From: Mesonia sp008017825
GTDB taxonomy: Bacteria; Bacteroidota; Bacteroidia; Flavobacteriales; Flavobacteriaceae
Assembly (NCBI RefSeq): GCF_008017825.1
Contig: NZ_VRLS01000052.1
Location: 1-64,000 of the forward strand
Direction: 5' to 3'
Length of the DNA: 64,000 nucleotides
Program-made: the position numbers and the translations under genes
Shown here: piece by piece, positions 1-8,958 of the stretch
Layout of the letters: each line of letters begins with the position of its first letter
How positions within the stretch are numbered: the stretch's first letter is position 1
The notes under the pieces: generated by a model
What the model was told of the DNA's origin: nothing
What the model saw: the letters and a program-made list of their open reading frames with translations, nothing else
Database searches by the model: none

Positions 1-615
1 GAAATGTGTAAACTGACCGAAAATTCAAGTCGGGATGTACAAATTGCTTTTGCGAATGAGTTGTCATTAATTTGCGCTAAAGCGGATATCAATGTATGGG
101 AGCTAATTCATTTAGCAAATAAACACCCTCGAGTAAATATCTTACAACCAGGATGTGGGGTAGGCGGCCATTGCATTGCTGTAGATCCTTACTTTATCAC
201 TTCAGAGTTTCCAATGGAGTCGCAGATTATTGGAAAAGCGAGAGAAATCAATAACTATAAAAGCTTTTGGTGTGCCGAGCAAATCAAAACAGCGAAGCAT
301 GACTTCCAGCTTAAGCATGGGAGAAAACCCTCCATCGCTTTGATGGGCTTAGCTTTTAAACCTAATATTGATGATTTAAGGGAATCTCCAGCCAAATACA
401 TCGTGCAAAAAGTATTACAAGACGCACAAGATGAAAATTATTATATTGTAGAACCTAATATTGAAATCCATCAGGTATTTAAAATCACCTCTTATCAAGA
501 AGCTCTAGAAAAAGCTGATATTGTTGCTTTCTTAGTTGCACATCAAGAGTTTAAAGAGGTAAGCTTAAATGAAAACCAAGTCGTTTTAGATTTTTGTGGT
601 GTTTTAAATAACTAA
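1..615 (+). CDS. wecC: UDP-N-acetyl-D-mannosamine dehydrogenase, C-terminal part (5' end outside window)
   Basis: This enzyme oxidises UDP-ManNAc to UDP-ManNAc-uronic acid with NAD+ in the cytoplasm, supplying a sugar for capsule, O-antigen or exopolysaccharide. The frame is open from base 1, so the N-terminal NAD-binding domain lies upstream. The stretch NVWELIHLANKHPRVNILQP followed by GVGGHCIAVDPYF is nearly diagnostic of WecC; the catalytic cysteine is the TGC at 172-174. The C-terminal UDP-binding domain begins around ALMGLAFKPNIDDLRESPA. About 204 residues are present of the roughly 400-420 usual for the family. The matching epimerase gene wecB lies downstream at 9.7 kb, so the pathway is complete in this locus although the two genes are split by unrelated genes. 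Confidence 0.93.
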   Translation, partial: EMCKLTENSSRDVQIAFANELSLICAKADINVWELIHLANKHPRVNILQPGCGVGGHCIAVDPYFITSEFPMESQIIGKAREINNYKSFWCAEQIKTAKHDFQLKHGRKPSIALMGLAFKPNIDDLRESPAKYIVQKVLQDAQDENYYIVEPNIEIHQVFKITSYQEALEKADIVAFLVAHQEFKEVSLNENQVVLDFCGVLNN

Positions 616-700
616 AGAGGGAAATTTGTGATGGTTTTATTAAGGTATTAAACATATCCAAATACTTTATTAGGTTTTTGAAAAAAATATACCTGAAGAA

Positions 701-1672
701 TTGAATAAAATAAAATACACAAGCCTGCTTTTAGTATTATTATTGTTGCTGAACTGTCAGACCCACACACGATCATCTCACGATGGTCTAATAGACATTA
801 AAACCACAGCAGAAGGTCTAACATTGTTAGGTGAAAATATAATATCAACCTCATTATACGAAAGAGATTTTGCCGTATCGCCTCAAAGTGATGAGGTGAT
901 CTATACCCTGGGCGATTACAAACAAGAGAAAAGAAATCTTGTATATCTAAAGCGAGTTCAAGGAAAGTGGACAAGTCCACAAATTTTAAACATATCGGGC
1001 GAGTATCAAGATATAGAACCTTTTTATACGAAGCAGGGTAATAGATTGTATTTTGCGTCTAACAGACTTATTTATGGGGATGCCTCTAGAAAGGATTACA
1101 ATATTTGGTATAGTGATCGTACCCAAACGGGATGGTCTGAGCCCGTCGCCTTAGATTCAATTATTAATACTAGAGGGGATGAGTTTTTTCCGTCTTTAAG
1201 CGATGCGGGGAATCTATTTTTTACCGCGACAAAAGATAACGGAATGGGAAAAGAAGACATTTTTAAATCTGAGTGGATAGCCGGTAAATTTCAAACTCCT
1301 AAAGCATTGCCTAAAGAAATCAACACTGCATCTTATGAATTTAACGCTTATGTAAGTCCGGATGAAAACCTGATCATTTTTAGTTCATTTGGAAGATCAG
1401 ATGGGTTTGGGAGTGGAGATTTGTATATAAGTAGAAAAGATAGTTTAGGGAAATGGTCGGCATCTAAAAACTTAGGAGCGATCATCAATTCTGATAAATT
1501 GGATTATTGTCCGTTTGTAGATTGGAAGTCTGGTAATTTATATTTTACCAGTGAAAGAAGAACATTAGGGCCTAAAAAATTAGAAAGTATCGAGGCATTA
1601 AAAGCATTTGCTCATCGTCCACAAAACGGTTTTGGGAATATCTATAAAATTGGTGTTGACCAATTAGAATGA
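701..1672 (+). CDS. PD40 (TolB-like) beta-propeller lipoprotein
   Basis: The 323-residue product has a lipoprotein signal peptide ending LLLLLNC (lipidated Cys near residue 19). It is followed by about five PD40/WD40-like repeats recognisable by the pattern phenylalanine, SPD or SDAG, then a pair of hydrophobic strands such as RLYFASNR, NLFFTATKD, NLIIFSSFGRSDGFGSGDLYIS and NLYFTSERR. Such propellers usually act as periplasmic or surface binding scaffolds; no catalytic motif is visible. The start is a TTG at 701, chosen because the signal peptide begins directly there and no ATG precedes it in frame. It follows wecC by 85 bases but shows no link to sugar metabolism. The specific function is unknown. 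Confidence 0.75.
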   Translation: MNKIKYTSLLLVLLLLLNCQTHTRSSHDGLIDIKTTAEGLTLLGENIISTSLYERDFAVSPQSDEVIYTLGDYKQEKRNLVYLKRVQGKWTSPQILNISGEYQDIEPFYTKQGNRLYFASNRLIYGDASRKDYNIWYSDRTQTGWSEPVALDSIINTRGDEFFPSLSDAGNLFFTATKDNGMGKEDIFKSEWIAGKFQTPKALPKEINTASYEFNAYVSPDENLIIFSSFGRSDGFGSGDLYISRKDSLGKWSASKNLGAIINSDKLDYCPFVDWKSGNLYFTSERRTLGPKKLESIEALKAFAHRPQNGFGNIYKIGVDQLE

Positions 1673-1754
1673 TTCATTACAAGAATAGATGACAACTAAG
1701 AATATTAATTACCCATGGCCTAAAATGATTGCCTAAAGTTGTTAAAAAACAGGT

Positions 1755-2453
1755 TTGGAAAAATTGAAGCATAGATTTTACAACAAAAGTAGAAAAGAGC
1801 AAAATAGGATTTTAGGGGGAATCGCCTTGGGTTTTATGCTATTAATTACAGCTTCTATAATTATTTCTATTTATGCTGAGATCTATCTGATAGGGATATT
1901 AACCTTTGCCATAGGCTTATCTATAATAGCACCTTTTTTTGATATGCCATCTTTGAAAAAAAGTGGAAGAATAATTTACTATTCATCTCTCTTTGTAAGT
2001 GAAAAACCCAAAGACGGAACCCTTAAAATTCACGGAGGGACTTTATTTGATTACTATTATGTCCTCGATAAAAACATGAAGGCAAAAGAGAGAAGAAATT
2101 TTATACTCCAACAGTACGTAGAAGGATTGTTACGCCTTATGGCAAACTATAAGACTGATAAAAAACTAATAATTCGGGGGACAAGCTACATCATCAATAA
2201 AAGAACCGCTAAAAAAATAGGTTTCGAAATCCGTAAAACAGATAACTTGCAAAAAATCATACTATATTATAATTACTTCAATATTTTGATTTCAAATTCA
2301 ATAGCAAAGAAAAAATTATCCTTTCCGAATTTAAATAATACCAAGACATTTGAAGCACATATCGACCACCTGCTTGAGAAAAAGGAATATATAGAAAAAT
2401 TAAATGTATCTTTAACAAGGGCTATCACTCATGCTTCTGAACCCTCTATATAA
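1755..2453 (+). CDS. Hypothetical membrane protein with two N-terminal helices
   Basis: This protein is not recognised as a member of any named family. It has 232 residues, starting from a TTG at 1755. A short basic N-terminus is followed by two adjacent hydrophobic stretches, about residues 20-42 and 44-64, that look like a transmembrane hairpin. A lysine- and tyrosine-rich soluble tail of about 165 residues follows and ends near THASEPSI. The tail is strongly basic and probably cytoplasmic by the positive-inside rule. The gene stands alone between two lipoprotein genes on the same strand, with 82 and 175 base gaps. The TTG start and lack of homology signals make this one of the less certain genes in the block. 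Confidence 0.55.
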   Translation: MEKLKHRFYNKSRKEQNRILGGIALGFMLLITASIIISIYAEIYLIGILTFAIGLSIIAPFFDMPSLKKSGRIIYYSSLFVSEKPKDGTLKIHGGTLFDYYYVLDKNMKAKERRNFILQQYVEGLLRLMANYKTDKKLIIRGTSYIINKRTAKKIGFEIRKTDNLQKIILYYNYFNILISNSIAKKKLSFPNLNNTKTFEAHIDHLLEKKEYIEKLNVSLTRAITHASEPSI

Positions 2454-2628
2454 AATAATATAGTTGCTTATAATATGAGAAAAAGGGATAGAATCTACCG
2501 TAAAATGGGCAAGTGGAAATTGCAATTTAGAGTAAAAAAACAGAAACTTTGGGTTCGAATTGGCTCCTTTTGTCTCCTCATTTCACCCCAAAACCCTTAA
2601 CGACAATCTTAAATAAATCACAGAAGTT

Positions 2629-3729
2629 ATGTATAAAGCAAAAGCAATTTTATTTCTAGCTTACTTCGTGGGGACAATTCTTTTAGGAGGATGTAATAGT
2701 CAAACCCCTCAAAAAAGCACTCCGGAGCCGCCGCATATTTCCAAGCAAGGTCAAATTCCATTAATTTATCAAGAGGATATAGCTTCCGATAGAAAGCACG
2801 CAGATTTAAATGGAAGGGTAACTGAGTTTGTAAGAAAAATGTATCAAGATAGTCAAGGGAACTTTTGGTTGGGTACCAATGGGAACGGAGTCATTCGATA
2901 CGACAATAACTCCCTCCAGCAATTTGACATCAGTGAAGATTTCAATAAAGATGTTGGGGCTGTAAGAGGTATAGTTGAAGATAAAATGGGCAATATTTGG
3001 TTGGGTACTTCTAGTGGTCTTATAAAATTTGACGGAGAGAATTTTAAGGTTTATTCCGCAAATGAAGGATTACCTAATAATGAAGTTTGGGGCTTGACTA
3101 TTGATGAAAAAGGACTTCTGTGGCTGGGGACAACTGAAGGTGTTTATCAGTTTGATGGTAAGAATTTTACTCTGTTTGAACTTCCTAAATCTACAGTAAA
3201 AAAACCTGAGCCTATGTTGAGCGATCAATTGGCTTTTAAGATTTTGCAAGATAGAAACGGAACGATGTGGTTTGTGGTGGATGGAAATGGAATTTACACT
3301 TATAAAGATGCTCATTTTAAACAATGGACAGAAAGTAATGGCTTAACGGATAATCAGACATTTGATATTTTTGAAGATACCAAAGGAAATATATGGATAG
3401 GGACTTTTAACGGAGGAGTAAGTAAATATGATGGCAATACTTTTTACAACTATTCCAGGGATAATAGAATTGAGGGATTAGAAGCCTATAATTTTATGGA
3501 AGATAAAAAAGGTAATGTGTGGTTTTCTGCTGAAAACCATGGGGTTTATCGCTATGATGGCAAGAATTTCACTCAATTTACTGTCCAAGACGGACTGGCA
3601 ACCAATACTATTCAACATATTTTTGAAGATCGTAAGGGACAGATTTGGTTGAGTACCTGGAAAGGTATAAGTGTATATGATGGTAAAGAAATAACAGACC
3701 TGGCTGATAAAGAACCATGGACAAAATAG
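2629..3729 (+). CDS. Two-component-regulator-type propeller lipoprotein (free-standing)
   Basis: The 366-residue protein starts with a lipoprotein signal peptide ending ILLGGC (Cys22). The rest consists of about seven Reg_prop units of roughly 40 residues, each with the core D..GN.WLGT..G..+YDG..F, for example DKMGNIWLGTSSGLIKFDG and DTKGNIWIGTFNGGVSKYDG. Seven units suggest one complete seven-bladed propeller. In Bacteroidota this domain normally forms the periplasmic sensor of hybrid two-component systems that detect glycans. Here there is no transmembrane helix, histidine kinase or DNA-binding domain after it, so the propeller is presumably anchored to the outer or inner membrane by lipid alone. 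A glycan- or peptide-binding role is inferred. The downstream hydrolase gene begins 48 bases later. Confidence 0.8.
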   Translation: MYKAKAILFLAYFVGTILLGGCNSQTPQKSTPEPPHISKQGQIPLIYQEDIASDRKHADLNGRVTEFVRKMYQDSQGNFWLGTNGNGVIRYDNNSLQQFDISEDFNKDVGAVRGIVEDKMGNIWLGTSSGLIKFDGENFKVYSANEGLPNNEVWGLTIDEKGLLWLGTTEGVYQFDGKNFTLFELPKSTVKKPEPMLSDQLAFKILQDRNGTMWFVVDGNGIYTYKDAHFKQWTESNGLTDNQTFDIFEDTKGNIWIGTFNGGVSKYDGNTFYNYSRDNRIEGLEAYNFMEDKKGNVWFSAENHGVYRYDGKNFTQFTVQDGLATNTIQHIFEDRKGQIWLSTWKGISVYDGKEITDLADKEPWTK

Positions 3730-3777
3730 ATAACCTATAGTACCAAAGTTAGGCTTATTCTCTCGTTTATAAATACT

Positions 3778-4803
3778 ATGACAAAAAAAATATTACGTTT
3801 TCTATTTATTCTAGGTAGCATAGCTTCCTTGTTCTTTGTTCCATGGCCTTTGGTAATAGCTTGGGTCACTCCAACTCCAAGTACCATTCAAGAACAAGTC
3901 GATAAGGCCGCAGATTATGGGTTTGATGGTATAATAGTCTATATTGATGAAAAGGGCAAACCTCCCAAATTTTATACCTCGGGTTATAAGAACAGAGAAA
4001 CCAAAACACCTACCGATCCGCATTCATTATTTAAAATTGCGAGTGTAGGTAAACTCTATACCGCTGTTGCTATGGCAAAATTAGTGAACAGCGGGCATGT
4101 AATTTTAGACGAAAGCCTTGCTGATTATTTTCCAGAATTAAAAGGGCGAATCGAGAATGCCGATAAAATCACGCTCAAAATGATGCTTCAACATAGAAGC
4201 GGAATTCCTGATTATACCCGAATTCAAAACTATTGGGCGTACCCTAAACAAACCGATGAGGAAAAACTCCATTTGGTGCTAGATTTACCTGCCCATTTTA
4301 AACCCGATACGGCTTATGAGTATAGCAATACCAATTATTTGTTGCTTTCTCATCTTATTGAAAAAGTAACGGGACAAGATAAATTTCATTACATTAAAAA
4401 AAATATATTAGAACCTTTAGAGCTTCATCATACCTATGGTTCTATTAAAGATGTTCCTATGGAAGAAGTTATGAGTGGTTATTATGTGGGTTATAAAAAG
4501 GACTTGAAAACAGAGGACCATGGCCTTATGTTAGCCACAGCAGAAGATCTAGGTAAATTTATACGAGCACTTAATGAGGGGACGGTGTTTAAGAATAAAA
4601 AAGAACAGGATATATATTCCTCGATTTATAAATATGAACATACGGGGTTGATCCCAGGATACCAAACGATAGCTAAATATCATAAAGCTAAGGACGCAGT
4701 AGTAATTCAGTTGACCAATACAGTCGATTTTGAGGGTTACCAATGGAATTTATCAGAAATCATGTATAACCGAGTGGTACGTATAATGAGTGAAAAAGAT
4801 TAA
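3778..4803 (+). CDS. Serine hydrolase of the class C beta-lactamase / D-alanyl-D-alanine carboxypeptidase family
   Basis: The 341-residue product has one N-terminal hydrophobic segment (residues about 6-30), serving as signal or anchor, so it acts in the periplasm. The three active-site motifs of the family are visible: SxxK as SVGK at residues 89-92, YxN as YSN at 182-184, and an HTG triad (YEHTGLIPGYQ) near the C-terminus. The motif LKMMLQHRSGIPDY is also typical. Members include esterases, peptidases and AmpC-like enzymes, and the substrate cannot be inferred from these motifs. It lies 48 bases after the propeller lipoprotein and could share a transcript with it. Confidence 0.85.
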   Translation: MTKKILRFLFILGSIASLFFVPWPLVIAWVTPTPSTIQEQVDKAADYGFDGIIVYIDEKGKPPKFYTSGYKNRETKTPTDPHSLFKIASVGKLYTAVAMAKLVNSGHVILDESLADYFPELKGRIENADKITLKMMLQHRSGIPDYTRIQNYWAYPKQTDEEKLHLVLDLPAHFKPDTAYEYSNTNYLLLSHLIEKVTGQDKFHYIKKNILEPLELHHTYGSIKDVPMEEVMSGYYVGYKKDLKTEDHGLMLATAEDLGKFIRALNEGTVFKNKKEQDIYSSIYKYEHTGLIPGYQTIAKYHKAKDAVVIQLTNTVDFEGYQWNLSEIMYNRVVRIMSEKD

Positions 4804-5062
4804 ATAACCGGCTTTAGTTTATTATCTAGCAATATATGAAAGTGAACTACTCTATAGGATGAATGTTTTTGAGATATTTTAGAAGATTAGGTAAAGTTTT
4901 ACTTTAATAAGAGAATTACCTAAAGGAAGATTACATTAAAAGACTAGGGAAGACCTAAATCAATGCAATAGATATATAAAAACTATTTTTACTAAATTTA
5001 CTTCTTTAACGTTCCTCCACTATAATTAACCATGCCTATAGGTGTTTATAAATACAACTAAA

Positions 5063-6325
5063 ATGAAATATGCTTTTGTTACCTCTTTACTCATTTTCTT
5101 ATCTGTTTTTACCGCTCAAGGGCAAGCTACTAAAAAGGTACTCTTTATAGGGAATAGTTATACCGGGGTCAACAATTTAACCTTACTTGTTCAAAATATT
5201 GCTATAGATATGGGGGATGTCTTGGTATATGACTCGAATACGCCTGGAGGCTATCGATTGATGAATCACGCCACCCATACAACCACCTTAAATAAAATTA
5301 ATGCGCAGGCTTGGGATTATGTGGTCTTACAAGCCCAAAGTCAGGAGACTTCTTGGTCTAATGCGCAAATGCAAACCGAACTCTATCCCTATGCGGCTAC
5401 TTTAAGCAATGCCATTAGAGCAAATAATGAATGCACTCAACCCATGTTCTATATGACTTGGGGAAGAGAAAATGGAGATAGTAGCAATTGTGGCAATGCT
5501 CCTTGGGTATGTACTTATGAAGGGATGGATGATGCTATTAAAAATACCTACAATTTTATGGCGGCCGCCAATGAAGCTGAGGTGGCTCCTGTAGGAGCCG
5601 TCTGGAGGTATATTAGAAAACACTATCCCACTATAGATTTGTATGCTGGTGATGGTTCACACCCTTCCCTTGAGGGTTCTTATGCCGCAGCTTGTGTGTT
5701 TTATACGATGATTTATAAAAAAGATCCTCTAGGAATTAATTGGAACTCTAGTTTGTCTACTCTGGATGCCGATAGGATTAAAATGGCTACTAAAAATATA
5801 GTTTTCGATCAAATGCCGACTTGGGATTTTACGGTGAACCCTGCAAAGGCAGATTATTCGGAGGTGGTAAATGGGAATCAAATAACATTTACCAATACGA
5901 GTGATGATTTTGACAGTTTACTGTGGGATTTTGGGGATGGAAATACTTCTACAGACCTACACCCAATTCATTCGTATGGAGCTGTCGGGGATTATAATGT
6001 ATCTTTAACGGTATATAAATGTGGCAAATGGGATACAATGACTAAAACAATATCGATTGCTCACCTAGAAAATAAAGATGCCTTATTAGAGCAAATAGAA
6101 ATTTACCCTAACCCAGTGATGGATAAACTGATTATAAGCTTAAATTCTACCTATCACCATATTTTGCTAGAACTCTATGACCTTAACGGAAAATTAATGC
6201 TAACGACCAACCATACACAAGGAAAAGATTTAAAAGCAGATATGTCCCATTTAAGCAGTGGAATATATCTCATGAAATTATCTACAGAAAAACATATATT
6301 TATTTCCAAAATATTGAAAAAGTAA
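5063..6325 (+). CDS. Secreted SGNH-like hydrolase with PKD domain and T9SS type A sorting tail
   Basis: The 420-residue protein has a signal peptide (MKYAFVTSLLIFLSVFTAQG). An SGNH/DUF4886-like catalytic domain follows, with the nucleophile block FIGNSYT (Ser32) and the last block GDGSHPSLEGSY (about residues 196-206) carrying the Asp and His. A PKD domain lies around residues 270-345, marked by WDFGDGNTST. The tail, from IEIYPNPVMDKL, is a T9SS type A sorting domain ending in ISKILKK. It is therefore probably exported across the outer membrane and processed by PorU, whose gene is in this window. The ATG at 5063 was preferred to an in-frame GTG at 5042 because it sits directly at the signal peptide. 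The substrate (ester, acyl group or glycan) is unknown. Confidence 0.82.
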   Translation: MKYAFVTSLLIFLSVFTAQGQATKKVLFIGNSYTGVNNLTLLVQNIAIDMGDVLVYDSNTPGGYRLMNHATHTTTLNKINAQAWDYVVLQAQSQETSWSNAQMQTELYPYAATLSNAIRANNECTQPMFYMTWGRENGDSSNCGNAPWVCTYEGMDDAIKNTYNFMAAANEAEVAPVGAVWRYIRKHYPTIDLYAGDGSHPSLEGSYAAACVFYTMIYKKDPLGINWNSSLSTLDADRIKMATKNIVFDQMPTWDFTVNPAKADYSEVVNGNQITFTNTSDDFDSLLWDFGDGNTSTDLHPIHSYGAVGDYNVSLTVYKCGKWDTMTKTISIAHLENKDALLEQIEIYPNPVMDKLIISLNSTYHHILLELYDLNGKLMLTTNHTQGKDLKADMSHLSSGIYLMKLSTEKHIFISKILKK

Positions 6326-6667
6326 CCTTTTCACACCATCTGAAATGGTTAGCTAATTAGGAGGAATTCTTATGGGATTTTTAAGACATAGGAATGTAAC
6401 TCATAATAGATTTGCCTATAGGTATCTTGTTGTAGGGATTAAGATTGCTTTAGGCCACGTACTGAAAAGCTTGTTAGTATAAATCTTAACCTATAAGCGA
6501 AACTGTTAGATATATAGAAATCAATCCCTATTTGTACAAAGATAATTCGATAATTCTTTTGAAAGATTTAATGAGAGTACGGAAAACCGTAAGGCAATTC
6601 AATTGCATCTCCATTACTTTGGCTTTATAAAAACAAATAAAGTCAATTAATCACTAAATCTAATTTC
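6326..6667 (+). other. Intergenic stretch of 342 bases with one possible small ORF
   Basis: No recognisable gene is present. The only candidate is a 36-codon ORF at 6372-6482 (start MGFLRHRN, stop TAA) preceded by GGAGG about 12 bases upstream. That resembles a Shine-Dalgarno site, which is uncommon in Bacteroidota. The peptide has no known motif and may be chance. The remainder is AT-rich with no clear terminator. Confidence 0.3.
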
Positions 6668-7024
6668 ATGAAAAAATTACTATTACGAATTTCCTTAATG
6701 ATGTGTATTAGCGTTTTATTTTCAAGTTGCGCAGCAGGTCTTACGGGCTATATGAATAATTCAGCTTCCTTAAGTTCAAATAACTATAGTTACGTAAAAA
6801 GAGATCTTCAAGGTAAATCTCAGGCAACTTATGTGCTTGGTATTGGTGAAATGAATAGAGAAGCAATTGTAGATGAAGCAAAGCAGAACATGCTCGAAAA
6901 CCATACCTTACAAGATGCTCAGACTTTAGCCAACACGACGGTCAATTTTAAATATTCGAGCTTTTTGGGAATTATTTCTACAACAAAATGCTATGTAACG
7001 GCAGATATTGTGGAGTTTAAATAA
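6668..7024 (+). CDS. Small lipoprotein, DUF6567/TRL-like
   Basis: This is a 118-residue protein with a lipoprotein signal peptide ending LFSSC (Cys21). The mature part carries the run RDLQGKSQATYVLGIGEMN, then a conserved-looking helix REAIVDEAKQNML, and ends with NTTVNFKYSSFLGIISTTKC followed by YVTADIVEF. This pattern (a short domain with G.G..R...VDEAK and a closing TADIVEF strand) is that of small lipoproteins annotated DUF6567 or TRL-like. The family name is from memory and not certain. No function is known. A clear terminator follows 18 bases after the stop, so this is a transcription-unit end. Confidence 0.65.
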   Translation: MKKLLLRISLMMCISVLFSSCAAGLTGYMNNSASLSSNNYSYVKRDLQGKSQATYVLGIGEMNREAIVDEAKQNMLENHTLQDAQTLANTTVNFKYSSFLGIISTTKCYVTADIVEFK

Positions 7025-7041
7025 ATGGATACTCAATTTAT

Positions 7042-7080
7042 AAAAACGGATCAAATGAATGTGTTTGATCCGTTTTTTTT
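7042..7080 (+). terminator. Rho-independent terminator after the small lipoprotein gene
   Basis: An 11-bp perfect stem (AACGGATCAAA / TTTGATCCGTT) with a short loop is followed by a run of eight T residues. Confidence 0.85.
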
Positions 7081-7177
7081 GTTTACCCTACAAGAACTCC
7101 TTGCAATAGAAACAAACTTTGCTTTATTGAAAATCATCGGGTTGTAGAATTACTCTAGTCCTTGAAAGCTAAAGTTA

Positions 7178-7777
7178 TTAAAAACCCTTTTCGGTAACTT
7201 TTGCTAAAAAGTTTTTATAGTTTTTTAACTCTAAAGGAACATCGGCGTTTTTTTCCATATCATAAAAATGATGGCTGGCTAAGAATTGCATTCCAGTAAA
7301 AGCATTCATCTTATGAAAGCCAAACATTACTCCTTCATCCACTGAATGTTGTTCAAAAAATTCATCAGCTAAAGAAAAAGCTGTTTGAGGTGCATTCCAA
7401 CTGGTGGTGAGTATATATTTTTTACCCTGCATCATTCCTCCAGTGCCATAATTGAGATGAGGGTTAGTTCTACTTCTTCCATCACTTTTATAAATTCCGT
7501 TTTGGTGTCCTTCCGTAAATACCTCATCTAAGTATTTTTTAAATCCAAAAGGAAGCTGAAACCACCAAATAGGGGTGTGGTAAATGATCAAATCTGCCCA
7601 AACAAATTTTTCCACTTCCTCTTTTATATGATAAGGTTCTCCCACTTGGGTAGTTTTTATTAGAAAACTTCCTGATGCTTTTAATTGGGCTTGAGTTTGA
7701 AGAAAAAGGGATTCATTAAATTTCCCTCCTGAATGTGCGAAAGGATGGCTTCCATTGATTATAAAAATATTTTTCAT
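7178..7777 (-). CDS. mdaB: NAD(P)H:quinone oxidoreductase / flavodoxin-like modulator of drug activity
   Basis: The 199-residue flavodoxin-fold protein closely follows MdaB. It opens with IFIINGSHPFAHSGGKFNE (FMN/FAD phosphate-binding loop) and continues with YHTPIWWFQLPFGFKKYLDE, VFTEGHQNGIYKSDGRSR and MMQGKKYILTTSWNAP. The enzyme performs two-electron reduction of quinones with NAD(P)H in the cytoplasm, protecting against quinone and oxidative stress. It is transcribed divergently from a LysR-type regulator with 91 bases between the two start codons, the classic arrangement for a LysR target gene. The start ATG directly precedes the nucleotide-binding strand. Confidence 0.88.
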   Translation of the reverse strand: MKNIFIINGSHPFAHSGGKFNESLFLQTQAQLKASGSFLIKTTQVGEPYHIKEEVEKFVWADLIIYHTPIWWFQLPFGFKKYLDEVFTEGHQNGIYKSDGRSRTNPHLNYGTGGMMQGKKYILTTSWNAPQTAFSLADEFFEQHSVDEGVMFGFHKMNAFTGMQFLASHHFYDMEKNADVPLELKNYKNFLAKVTEKGF

Positions 7778-7820
7778 AGTTTATAGATTTAGAAATGCAA
7801 AACTATCATGAATTTATGTA

Positions 7821-7851
7821 TTGTAAAAATAATACAAATCATATCTTTGTA
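7821..7851 (+). promoter_or_regulatory. Candidate LysR operator array overlapping the lysR promoter
   Basis: Three half-sites occur at equal spacing in the mdaB/lysR divergent region: TTGTA at 7821-7825, TACAA(A) at 7833-7838 and TTTGTA at 7846-7851, each pair separated by 7 bases and facing inward. The spacing fits LysR-type T-N11-A boxes. A -7 element TATCTTTG (7842-7849, plus strand) with TTG about 18 bases upstream overlaps the array, which suggests autoregulation. The mdaB -7 candidate TAGTTTTG is on the minus strand at 7798-7805. Confidence 0.6.
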
Positions 7852-7868
7852 TTATAATTTTAATAGAA

Positions 7869-8771
7869 ATGGTGAATTTAGAGTGGTATAGAACTTTTAA
7901 AGAAATTTTTGAGAAGGGGACTTTGACAAAGGCATCGACGGCCTTATTTGCTTCTCAGCCTGGGGTAAGTGTGCACTTAAATGCTTTGGAAGCTTACGTA
8001 GGTAAAAAATTATTTGAACGTACCTCAAGAAAAATGGTTCCTACTGAAGATGGAAAATTACTTTATGTTTCTATCGCCGATGCATTAAGTCAATTAGAAA
8101 AGGTTGAACAGCATTTTAAAAAAACTACACAAGAACAAAACCCCTCACTTCATATAGGAATGTGTTCTGAAATGTTTCAGCTCGTGATAGAACCCGAAAT
8201 TCCCCATCTAAACTTTGATCTGTTAGCTCGGTTTGGGGCGCATACCGATTTAATTCATGACTTAAATCAAGGGATTTTAGATTTAGTCATTACCCCACAT
8301 CAACAAAAGGATAAAAAATCATTGGTAGAATATATACCCTTTTCTAAAGAAAGAATCGTATTGATAGCGGGAAATCAGACCGATACAACACGAATAAAAA
8401 AGCATCTAGAATCTCAAGACTTTAAGGCATTAGAAAAAGAGTTACTGCAACACGTATGGTATAGTTCTTCTAACGAAATGGAGCATTTTAGACGTTTTTG
8501 GTTTGAAAATTTTAAACAGAAACCCTCCTTTAAGCCTAATTATATTCTTCCCAGTATCACCTCTATCATCAGGTGTTTATCTCATAACAGAGGCCTAGCC
8601 GTAGTACCCGATTTTTTATGCAAAAAGGAGTTGAAGGGACAAGAGATTGATTTATTATGGGAAGGAAGAGTAAAAACGGAGAATACCTTATACTTTGCTT
8701 CAAGAACAGATTTGAAATACAAAAAAGAATTAGATACGCTCCGTAAGTTATTTATTACCAAGTTAGCCTAA
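7869..8771 (+). CDS. LysR-type transcriptional regulator
   Basis: The 300-residue protein begins with the LysR winged helix-turn-helix: LEWYRTFKEIFEKGTLTKAS, then TALFASQPGVSVHLNALEAY, KLFERTSRKMVPTEDGK. An effector-binding domain of the periplasmic-binding-protein type follows from about residue 90. It lies head-to-head with mdaB and probably controls it in response to a quinone or redox signal; the inducer is not deducible. A -7 box (TATCTTTG) ends 20 bases before the ATG and is embedded in inverted repeats that could be its own operator. Its length is normal for the family. Confidence 0.9.
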   Translation: MVNLEWYRTFKEIFEKGTLTKASTALFASQPGVSVHLNALEAYVGKKLFERTSRKMVPTEDGKLLYVSIADALSQLEKVEQHFKKTTQEQNPSLHIGMCSEMFQLVIEPEIPHLNFDLLARFGAHTDLIHDLNQGILDLVITPHQQKDKKSLVEYIPFSKERIVLIAGNQTDTTRIKKHLESQDFKALEKELLQHVWYSSSNEMEHFRRFWFENFKQKPSFKPNYILPSITSIIRCLSHNRGLAVVPDFLCKKELKGQEIDLLWEGRVKTENTLYFASRTDLKYKKELDTLRKLFITKLA

Positions 8772-8958
8772 AAAAATTATTTTGGAATTTGAGTGCTGAT
8801 CAATACTAATGAAAAAAAGAAGTACTACATGCATATAAGGAGACTGCTTTTTATAAGAGGTTCACGTTTTCTAATTCCTATAAAGGAATTAAACCTAATA
8901 GCTCATTTCAACTTTAATTTAATTGCGTAATTTTGAACAGCTATAAAAGGAAAAGAAA

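Noticed and set aside
2475..2600. A 41-codon ORF after the hypothetical membrane protein gene.
   Set aside because: Very basic, low-complexity-like peptide with no ribosome-binding site or motif; likely chance.
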